A stretch of DNA of 64,000 nt. Origin: Hansfordia pulvinata (taxonomy: Eukaryota; Ascomycota; Sordariomycetes; Xylariales). The translations under genes and the position numbers were made by a program. This document shows positions 55,633 through 64,000 of this stretch, in pieces; position 1 is the first letter of the stretch; each line of letters opens with the position of its first letter. The notes beneath the pieces are model-generated. The model made no database searches and was not told the DNA's origin. It saw nothing but the letters and a program-made list of their open reading frames with translations. The stretch covers positions 558,001 through 622,000 of the forward strand of contig BJKQ01000010.1 in NCBI GenBank assembly GCA_006538405.1, read 5' to 3'.

Positions 55633-56196
55633 TTACTCCTCCACGCTGCAGCGGTACACGTTGCTGCCGGCCACGACGCCGCTGGCGTAGATGAAGCACG
55701 GGTCGCCGTCTTTCTGGCACTGGAAGCAGGGCGAGGTGAAAGTTAGTATTCCGAGTTGGAGTAACAATGGGAGGGGGGGGAGGACGGAAGAAACGCACGG
55801 CATATTTCGAGTCCTCGGCGCCGTCGCAGGGCGTCGAGTCGGCGTCGTTGTGCCGCGGGTAGTCGCAGTCAAAGGTGCCGGCCGAGTAGGTGCACGAGCC
55901 GGCCACGTGGTCGTCGTCGGCCATTTTGCATTCCTGTTTTTTTTTTGTTTTTTTTAATAATTAGTGTTGGGTTCCCGAGACTGAGAGAGAAAAAAGTCAT
56001 GCGATGCGCGCCCTGCTGCTGCTGCTGGGAAACTGAGCTAACTTACACCCGTGAAGAGGACGTCGCCCTCGACCGGCGCGTTGGTGCACTCTTCCTGGAT
56101 CTGGCGGGAGAAGAGCGCGCGGGGGTTCGGGGCGGCGGCGGCCAGGGGCGCGAGCAGGCTGGCGGCCAGCGTCAGCGTCAGCGTCGAGATCTGCAT
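55633..56196 (-). CDS. Small secreted 8-Cys protein, candidate effector
   Basis: Not assigned to a named family. Exons are 56196-56047, 55933-55799 and 55719-55633; both introns have clear GTAAGT/GTGCGT donors and pyrimidine-rich acceptors. The 123-residue product starts with a signal peptide (MQISTLTLTLAASLLAPLAAAA). A short Pro-Arg-Ala-Leu-Phe-Ser-Arg-Gln segment follows that may be a propeptide ending in a basic residue. The mature part has eight Cys: ECTN, ECKM, SCTY, DCDY, PCDG, CQKD, PCFI, RCSV. Acidic, with evenly spaced Cys, compatible with four disulfides. Size, secretion and Cys content fit the broad class of ascomycete effector-like or cell-surface proteins; function unknown. Splicing between the exons keeps all eight Cys in one frame, which supports the model. 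Confidence 0.82.
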
Positions 56197-58809
56197 TTTG
56201 GTTTGTTTTTTTATTCTCCTTTTTGTGTCGTCGCCGAATGGGCGTTTTTTTTTTTTTTTTTGGAGTGAGAGAGTGCGTGCAGCTGGCGACCTGCGGACAA
56301 GCTGCTGTGGTAGTGGTGGTTTGTCGTGACAAGTCGTGGGTGATAGTGATAGCGCAATGTTGGTAATGATCGTGAAGGAAACCGGCGCAACTAGCCGAAA
56401 CGCAGATCGGCTTGGGTTTGTATGTAAAGAGAGACAGACAGAGAGAGAAAGAGAGGAGTGGGCGACCGGGTGTTTTTGTTCCTTGGTGCAGGATACGTGC
56501 AGACGAAGAAGCAGGAAGAAGGAAAGAAGACGACTCAAGAAGGCAACGATGGTCGAACGGAGAGAGTGGAAGAGGGAGGGATGGATGGATGACTGGCGAG
56601 AGAGGGAGACAGACACAAGAGGTTGGTTTGGCTTGCTACTCGGACGGGGAAAAGGGCCCTCTTTGGCCGGACTGCGCGATCGGCACCTTGGCCGCGGTTG
56701 TTATATAATCACAAGGGATCCAGGTGAAAGGTGGCTGCCGGCCGTGCTGCCTGAGAGGCGGGATCAGGTTTCATCGCCGAGGGTGTCCGGGGCGGGCGGC
56801 GGGCGGCTGGCTGGGACCGGCTCCCTTGGACATGCGATGTGTTCCTGGCCCGCGGATTAGCGCGCCTGGAGGATCGTCAAGCTGGCCCAGCTCGCGATCC
56901 TGCGCAAAGCCCTGCGCGGAGCCAGCCAGTGGGATCGGGCCCAAGTCCCGTGCTGGGATTCGATTGCCGTTGCGGGGGGGAAGGAGGGAAAAGAAGAGAG
57001 CGAGTCCAGGGTTCTTCACGATCTGTCTGTCTGTATGTCTGTCTGTCTGTCTAACTACGAACAGAGACACCAAGACCCCCCCGTCGATCGCAGCAGCCGG
57101 CAGGGTTCTTTCTTGCAGGCTTGCGTCCGTAAGGTAGACTGTAGGCTGCAGGCTGCCACGATAAGCATGGCCGATCAAGACGCTTGGGCTGCGTCGGGGT
57201 GCCGATCGCTGCTGTTTGTCTCTAAGAAAAGACTCGGGAGCTGCCGAGGATGGCCGTTCATCTCTCTGGCGGCGACCCGGATGAGGTAATACGTCGTCGT
57301 CGTCGTTGTTGTTGTTGTTAGTCTCCAATGCCTACTCCGTAATACGCCCACAACCAGATCACTCGTTCCGGCAGGTCGCACCAAGATCCCGACACCAGTA
57401 TAGCGCCGACGACTGAGCCACCCCCGACCGGCCATGGATACGAGTGATGACTCGTACTCGACGGAGTTGCTCGCGAGGCTTCGGGGGGTAACCAACCCAA
57501 TCCATCCCTCAGCCTCCGGCGCTGATCAAGCCCACAAACAACAGACAGGAGAGGGGACGAGGTGGGCGAAGAAGAAGAAGAACAACAACAACAAGACGAA
57601 GAAGAACGAGAAAAGAGCTATTTCGAGGCTTGGCCTCGCTCCAAATCACCCAACCTACTTTTAGGGCCGAGGGAGCCCAAGCTCGACGCTTCGGGCAAGG
57701 CCACGGCTCGGTTTTATGGCGGGCTGTCATCCTTCGGCGGCTCCCCGCCCCGCCCTGCCAAGACACGACGGTTCGTGGGAAGGACGAAGCGCCGGCTGGG
57801 ATGGGGATTTCTTGATGGACCGCTGTCCTCTGCCCTGCCCTGCCCTGCCCTGTGTCACGGGGTCCGTCTTCTTTTTGCCTTCTTTTTCTCTTGGCCGAGT
57901 GTCGTGTCTCCACTGGCCGCGTCTCCGGGTCCAGTGGCAGTGCAGTGCAGTGCAGTGCAGTGCAGTGCAGTGCAGTGCAGTGTAGGAGGTCGGGCTGAGG
58001 GCACACGGCAGAGGGCAAAGGGCCAAGAGAGACAGCGCCGTCGTCCTGCCGCCAAGAGCAGACAATTGCCGGAGACAGCTCGCGAGGGTGCTTCTCTCGA
58101 GCTGTCAGTAAGGCGAGCCGGTGCTTGCTTGCTTCCAGCAGCAGGTCGTCCTTTTTTTCGCCACCGTTGACAAGTCGTGGGAAGCTCACAGCTCAAACCC
58201 ACCTCCGGAATGCTTCTGGCCCCCCTTTCCCCCCTTTACCACCAATATCTCCCACCGAAGGCCCCCGCTCAGTCCACCACGCCCGGCCGGCGGGCGGCAC
58301 CGCAAACGCCGTCGACCGGCGTCGGGTTGCCTGTCCGGCTCAGAATGTCTGCAACCTCGCGATATAGTTGCAAGTCTGCCGAGCGGCCGGCACCTCTTGA
58401 ACTGGGAGACCGGGCGCTTCTACGACCCGGAATGGAACCGCAACCTCTTGGCCTCCGAGGCAATAGGGAAGCCCGTTCACAGCCAGTCCGCAGGAAGGGT
58501 CGGCGGCCGGCCTGATGGATAAGATGGTATATTGCCCGTGACTAGTGTTCCTATGCCTGCAAATGCACCACAGCTCCGAATGTCTCAGATGGCAGCCAAA
58601 TCGTCGTCCACTAGTAGCCAGCCATGCATGCACCGCCCAAACAACCTCCCTCTCGTCGCTGTGCTCGTCACTCGTGTCACGTTTCCTTATTCGTCTATCG
58701 TATCTCACGCATCCTCCCGTCGGGTTCATGTTCGTTGCACGCGCGCATGCCTCGACGACCACGCGCCGGAAAGTGTTGTACACACCCGCCCACCGTTTCG
58801 CTCACTCAA
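56197..58809. other. Intergenic, no supported gene
   Basis: Upstream of the 8-Cys gene and 3' of DIM-2. It contains a TTATATAA element (about 56700-56708), a GTCT repeat (57021-57052), a CCCTG pentamer repeat (57831-57852) and an exact TGCAG repeat (57941-57980). Open frames on both strands are low in information; none is called. Confidence 0.5.
57941..57980. repeat. 5-bp tandem repeat TGCAG x8
   Basis: Eight exact copies of TGCAG in a gene-free stretch, with one more imperfect unit at the upstream edge. Confidence 0.9.
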
Positions 58810-61800
58810 TCATTCCCAGAACCTCGACTTCTTGCAAGGCTCCCTCTCGTGAGACGACGACTGCCTCTTCTTCTTCTTCTGCACGCCTGCCGCGGCAAGC
58901 CTGGGCGCATCCTCGGGGAGATCCATCTGCAGCTCGTCCATGCTGTCGTCGCTGTCGTTGGTCAGGTCGACGACTGCAGCCTGCTTCGCCTTGGCCTTGG
59001 CCGCCGCGTCCGGGGGCGGCGAGGGCCAGAGCAGCCCGCGCCCGACCGACGCCGCCGGCGGCGGCGGGCCATAGTCGACGAGATCGGACCGGACGAGGGG
59101 TATGCCGTCCACGGCGGCGGCGGCGGCCGCAGCGGGGACGACCGCGCCCGCGTCCGCGTCGTCCGCGTCGTCCGCGACGTCCTCGTGCAGAGCGCCGAGC
59201 CAGGCCTCGCGGAAGACCAAGCCCAGGGCCAGGGCGACGTGGCGGTCCACGCTGTTGCCGACCGTCTTCCACTGGTCCGCCGGCGAGCCCAGGATCACCT
59301 CGCCGTCCGGGAACCCCTGCACGCGCCGGGCCTCGAGGATCGTCAGCGGCCGCTGCTGGCCCCAGTGGTTCACCGTGCCCACGCGCCCGTCGGTCGGCTG
59401 GCACGTGGTCGTGATGGTCGACACGAGGGCCCCCGGGTTGACCCGCCCCCAGCCCTTGGAGCTCCTCCCGAGCCGCTCGTTGACCTTGCCCGTGTGCCTC
59501 CGCGGGCGGAACAGGGCCTTGTCCCCCGGGTCCCCCGGCGGCGGCGCCCCGTCGCCCCCCCCTCGAAGGTCTTCCAGTAGTTCATCCCCAGGGCTGCGTC
59601 GGGATGTGCTGCAGCTGGAACCGCCGCCTGGTCGTCGTGCCGATGGACAGGCGGTGGTCCGGGAAGCCGATGCAGTAGTCGGGCTTCGCGTCCTGGATGT
59701 CTGGCAGGTCGCCAAACACGTCCCTGGCCGTCATGTACCTGAAGGGGGTCGGGGCGCGCTCGCGCTGGCTGATGCGCTGCCCGTTCGACAGCTGCCCGAG
59801 GCCCAGCATGGCGATGTTCTCCGGGTGGGCGTGGCTCGGTGGCGGGATCCTGGGCAGCCGGTGGCCGGGAGCCGCAAAGGCGATGAACACGCGCTGGCGC
59901 GACTGGCAGGAGCCGAAGGACCACGCGCCCAGGTACATCATCTCGAACTGGTACCCGAGACCGACAATGGCGCACACCAGCTGCGAGAAGACGCACTGGT
60001 GCCGGTCTTTGAGCCCGGTCTTGACCATCTGCGGGACGTTCTCCAGGAGGCCGTACTTGGGCCGGTAGAAGTCGATGAAGGATGCAAAGGAGGCCACCAG
60101 GGACTGGTTCTTCTTCTGCTGCTCTGTCGTCTTCTTTATCGTCAGCGACGAGAAGCCCTGGCACGGAGACCCGCCCGAGATGAAGTCCACCTCGCCCGGC
60201 CGCGGCGCCCGACCATCTCCTCGGATGGCCAGGCCGAGAAGATCGTCCACCGACCCGAGATAAGGCGTGGTCTTGTCCGAGTTGGCCATGTACGTGTGGA
60301 TGGCCTTTTGAGAGATGTCGTTCGCCCAGAGCATCTCCACCGCACCGCCTTCTTCGAGACCACGACCGAAGTTGCCACCACCACAAAAGAGGTCAAGACC
60401 CCGGAGTTTCTTGTTGGGTGCGGGCGACTGTTCGTGGACTCCTTGCCGAAAGCGCTTGGCTACCTCTGGCCGGGCAGGGCGATAGGTCTTGAGGCCGTTG
60501 ACAGTGACTTCCTCGTGGGTGATGAAGAAAGCATCTCCCGTGCCATTCCGGTTATAGGGCGCGGGGAGGGGTTCTTCGGGTTTGAAAAGGCGCACGAGAC
60601 AGGGCCTTATGAGCTTGGAGGCAGCCATCTTCGATACATCCTGTGTGTAGACCACCTCGTTGATTGGCGCGGACGGGTCCACGAGGCTTCTCCGGTCAAG
60701 TCTCCTCACCAGAATCTGGCGGTCTTGTCCCAGTGATTCCACGATGAATGGCTCGAGGGACCCGTTGACTTTAACAAGAGCGGTGTCCTTGGCAAGATAT
60801 CCATATGTCTGTGGTTTGCCCTTGGTACATTTGAAGTGCTCAGACTGCAAGGTGACCCATTTGCTTTCTTCTGTCATGTAGAACTGGCGGACAAATATAT
60901 CGATGTCGGGATCGTCGTTGGAGGAGGGACGGCCGAACCATTCGACAGCAGGCTTGGAGAAAACCTCGCCGGCTTGGATCCTGGCTGATTGGCTGTGACA
61001 AGTGCAGTTGTCCGAGAGGAACAGCTCTTTGCCCCACGGGTACTTCATGAGCCCACAGGGGGTATCTTGAGGGGGGTAAAGCCACAAGACGTCAAAGGAG
61101 CGCTGGACGTGCGCGTGCGAGTCGTGGACTGTCTGCACAAGCGCATACCAAGTATGCAGGTGCTCTGGGTTCGAGTGGGCGGACGCCTCTCTTCTCCAGC
61201 TGGACGTGTCAGCGTCGTCAGGTCTAGTTGATATCACATCGCCCGGCTTGATCGAGTGGAGTAGAGCTTCACGGCTCAGGCCCTCGGGCCTCGTGGTGCG
61301 GCGCGAAGGCGAGGTGTTGACTTTTGCAACATTGGTCGGTGGGGTCGCCTGCAGAAGACTGCCGAAAACCAGGTGCGAGAAAAGACTCTGGATGTACGGG
61401 GTGACCACCGTGGGGGCGACGGCAGTTGGGATGCGCGAGGCAGTATCAACTGTGTCTTTGCCACGGATCAGGGAGCTGTCAGTGCCAAGATCGGCCTGAT
61501 ACCTGTTGAAGTGCTTTACCTCATCCCAGATCGGGTGCCATTCTGTGCTTGGGGGCTGGTTCTGATCCAGTCCGCAGGTCTCCTTCCAGATGAACTCAAC
61601 GTTCGCCGCGACGGCCCCTCGCAGGTCCAGAGAGCCATGTGCCGCGAGCCAAGACTGGAACGTGGGCGAGTCGCCATGTGTCGTCTGTAACCAAGTGCTG
61701 AAACGAGTCTTGAAATCGTCCAAAGTGGCTTTGTATCTCTTGTCCTCTTGGAGATGGTCCAAATAGTCGATCGCATGCTTGGCCAGGTCGGCAATCCAAA

Positions 61801-62725
61801 GAAACGGCGTCCAAAATCGCTGGTATTCCAAAGCAGGCGCGCCAAGCTTGTAATAGATCTCTCTGGAGACGTCGAAGTTCCGCTGAGACCGGATCCAAAT
61901 CTGATTATCGATGGAGTGATGCTCAGTGCCGTAGTTGGCGATTGGCAACTCCAGAAACGGCACGCGCGTTACCCAGTATCTAGCGTCCTGGTGACATAGA
62001 TATCCATCGAAAAGAAAGCGGTCTGACTCTCTTCTGATTGCAAGATGGTGGAGAGGCCGCAATTCGCATGGATACGTCGACGAGTCCAGGTAAATGGTAA
62101 AGTCTTCGAGACCGACCTCGGTATCTTCACCATGATCTAACTGGTCCTGTAAGTGAGGAAACCGGTGGAGTATGTCGTGTAACGCATCCCATTCGCCCCA
62201 TTCAGTTGGCTCTCGAAACATGTCATGCTGGTCTGCGTCTTCGCTGTGCTTAGCGAATAGAGATCTTGGCTCGACCAGAGTGCTTTGTGGAAGTTGGACC
62301 TGGATGTTTGTTGGCTTATGACCATATACCACAGGCCCGGGCTCGTCGAAGATATCTTTCAGCCGGGGCTCGTCGGGATCATCCTGGACCAGTCTGCCGA
62401 TGAGTTCCTCTGTGTCCGCTTCTTGCACCGTCTCTGTCGAGTCGGACACAGACTCGGCTTGGATGGTCTCTGTCGATTCGGACCGCGACCCGACGAGCTC
62501 ATCTTGCTGATTACTCTCTGTGATACCTGGCGCGCTGAGGCCGGGCGCGTTGATGGCTCCGGCTCCGGCCTCGGCTTGCAACTCGGACTCATCCGCCTCA
62601 GACTCGTCAGATGAGATGACCAGAACCTCGGGGTAGTCGAAGACGTCGCCATCCTCAATGGGGACTATGATGGATCTTCTTCTGCTTCGATCGTCGGAGC
62701 CTACTATCACACCTTCCACCTCCAT
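58810..62725 (-). CDS. dim-2: DIM-2-type DNA cytosine-5 methyltransferase (two apparent frameshifts)
   Basis: Fungal maintenance/de novo cytosine methyltransferase that, in Neurospora, methylates RIP-mutated repeats downstream of H3K9me3 and HP1. Single exon, about 1305 residues once joined. The N-terminus is acidic. Two BAH-type domains occupy roughly residues 500-740 (VISTRPDD...FDVLWLYPPQDTPC and a second ending FFITHEE). Methyltransferase motifs: I DLFCGGGNFGRGLEEGG (about 775), IV GGSPCQGFS with the catalytic Cys (about 852), VI LLENVPQ, VIII QSRQRVF. Motifs IX-X, RRVQGFPDGEV and GNSVDRHVALALG, lie in the 3' part. The tail is Lys/Arg-rich. Oddities: frame changes at the G4 run (+ 59586-59589) and the G8 run (+ 59555-59562); one extra base in each joins QPWG to MNYWKTFEGG and then to DGAPPPGDPG. 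The ATG at 62725 is used because the longer frame upstream lacks an ATG. Confidence 0.93.
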
Positions 62726-63858
62726 GCTAATGCCCTGGGCGAGCAGGCTGGTCAATACTGACCAGGCCTTAGCTCAAACTTATGCGAGATCCATACAGTA
62801 GCTGTACACATCTGGCTAGGTGAGAATGCGTCGCAGGTTTCCAAGGAAGAATAACTTACGTAAAGGGAGGGCAAGAGAACGGTTCAAGGCGGAGGGCTGT
62901 ATTTCGCGGGGAGAGTGGCAGGTCAGACAGGGCGTGAGGTACAGCAGAAGAGTCGCGGCGGCGTCTTTGAGAGTTGATAGGCCGGTGATGCATGAATGAT
63001 ATTGGTCAGATAATGGTGAAGCCCAGTTGAATCCACGTGTAAGGGGATGTGTGATGGCATGTGCGATGGGGGAGGGATTAGGTGTGGTTGGCCTACCAAA
63101 CGGCCGGCTCGAGAGGCACTAGGCGGGTTGGCAAAAAGTGTCCAAAAGAATGCCAACAGTCGACTCCAAAAGAAGAGAGAAAGGGAAAGGCAGATAATGT
63201 CTGTGCCGGGAGACCGGCGTACACATGAGGCGGCTGGAGGGAAAGAACGCCGGGACGCCTAAGTGTTGGGTGATAGTAAGTGAAGGGTGGCAGCTATGTA
63301 AACGAGCGCGCGTGAGGCGGCCTTCGCGCTGGTGCGGTTGGCGATAATCATCACAATGCAGGGCAGAGAAATGCGGCGGCCAATGGCAGCGGTCTTTGCA
63401 GAGAGAAAAATTGGGTCTCGGGCCTCGTAGGGGCTCGTAGGGGCGCCGGGCTCGAAGCTGGAGCCCTGGAGCGCAGGGTCCCAGCACTGCGCAGGCTTAC
63501 AACGCCCTGTATTGTTGGTCCCTGGCGCTGTGTTCAGGGGGTACCGCTACCTCTTGAGGCAGTGTCCTTTGTATGGATGGATACATCCATGGATGTAACT
63601 CGGCGGCTCTCCAAGCTCTAGTTGTTCCTCTCTCTCTCTATCATTCCAAGAAGGGTTCTTCTTATAGGTACCAGGCAGGTAAAGTAGGTGGCGACGTGTC
63701 TGCTTTCCATTTCCGCGTCAAGTCGTTCAAATGGATATCTCTTCTAGCAACATGGATCTATCCCAGGCGGCCGTGGGCCACCCCGAAACAGCCTCAACCC
63801 CTGCTGCCAATGAAGCAGCACCCTGGCCGGTCGTCACATATGTATTCAACATGCATCT
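62726..63858. other. DIM-2 upstream region and 3' flank of edge gene
   Basis: No coding region is supported. A short palindromic GGATGGATACATCCATGGATG stretch lies at about 63574-63595, and GGTACCAGGCAGGTA at 63667-63681. Confidence 0.55.
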
Positions 63859-64000
63859 CTAGCTCTCTTCGGTTTCCACGTCCCCATCTCCAGCCGCCGC
63901 CGCCGCCGCCGCCTTCTTCGCCCACGCCTCTCTCGACCGCCGCTGCCGAAACCTCGCCCGCAGCATGTCCGACCGCCCCTCGCGGTCCGCGGCGACGTAG
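63859..64000 (-). CDS. C-terminal fragment of an unidentified protein (runs off the edge)
   Basis: Forty-six codons plus a stop at 63859-63861, open to the window end. The visible part is Arg-rich and helical (DREGRSDMLRARFRQRRSREAW), followed by Lys-Lys, seven Ala (GCG repeats) and an acidic tail. Third positions are almost all G or C, as in the other genes of the window. No family can be named from this fragment. The codon bias and the Met-Leu-Arg-Ala-Arg-Phe-Arg helix make coding likely. Confidence 0.55.
   Translation of the reverse strand, partial: YVAADREGRSDMLRARFRQRRSREAWAKKAAAAAAAGDGDVETEES

Noticed and set aside
57509..58189. 226-codon minus-strand frame across the TGCAG and CCCTG arrays
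   Set aside because: Its sequence is dominated by repeat-encoded residues and has no domain.
1..64000. CRISPR arrays, bacterial operons, insertion sequences or viral genes
   Set aside because: The genome is clearly eukaryotic (spliceosomal introns, fungal families); no such element was seen.

Overview
The window is nuclear DNA from a GC-rich filamentous ascomycete (Pezizomycotina, most likely a Sordariomycete). The evidence is short spliceosomal introns (about 46-262 nt, GTRNGT donors, CTRAC branch sites), Zn2Cys6 and RTA1 family genes, a DIM-2 type DNA methyltransferase, an intron-bearing tRNA-Pro, and small cysteine-rich secreted proteins.

Layout. 0.6-1.3 kb: a doubtful low-complexity ORF. 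3.5-8.4 kb: HAD hydrolase, tRNA-Pro(AGG), eIF3 subunit k, TSR4/PDCD2-like ribosome-assembly protein. 10.2-13.7 kb: a 6-Cys secreted protein and an RTA1-like membrane protein. 15.7-20.2 kb: Zn2Cys6 regulator, LETM1-like mitochondrial protein, secreted protein of unknown function. 21.2-29.0 kb: Nab3-like RNA-binding protein, mitochondrial GGQ release-factor-like protein, Ca2+/calmodulin-dependent kinase. 29.0-38.5 kb: gene-poor, dotted with an ACTCGTAC/GTACGAGT motif. 38.6-40.3 kb: sugar transporter. 40.3-46.7 kb: gene-poor, rich in simple repeats. 46.7-49.0 kb: cytochrome P450. 50.1-55.0 kb: a divergent pair, RNA polymerase I subunit RPA34.5 and the rRNA-processing polynucleotide kinase GRC3, with PAC-like and RRPE-like elements between them. 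55.6-56.2 kb: an 8-Cys secreted protein. 58.8-62.7 kb: DIM-2. Right edge: the C-terminus of an unidentified protein.

Most genes are unlinked housekeeping functions and no biosynthetic cluster is evident. Several serve RNA and ribosome metabolism (eIF3k, TSR4, Nab3-like, RPA34.5, GRC3, mitochondrial release factor). The P450, sugar transporter, RTA1 protein and secreted proteins are accessory or environment-facing.

The strongest cross-window signal is technical or very unusual: seven recognisable genes carry eight apparent one-base deletions, seven in a C or G run (or adjacent pair of runs) and one, in eIF3k, beside a C4 run. Four of the runs show six bases where seven are needed. Consensus error is much likelier than biology because essential genes are hit, but an annotator must know it. 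Intron boundaries were read by eye from splice consensus and reading frame and were not tested with transcripts.
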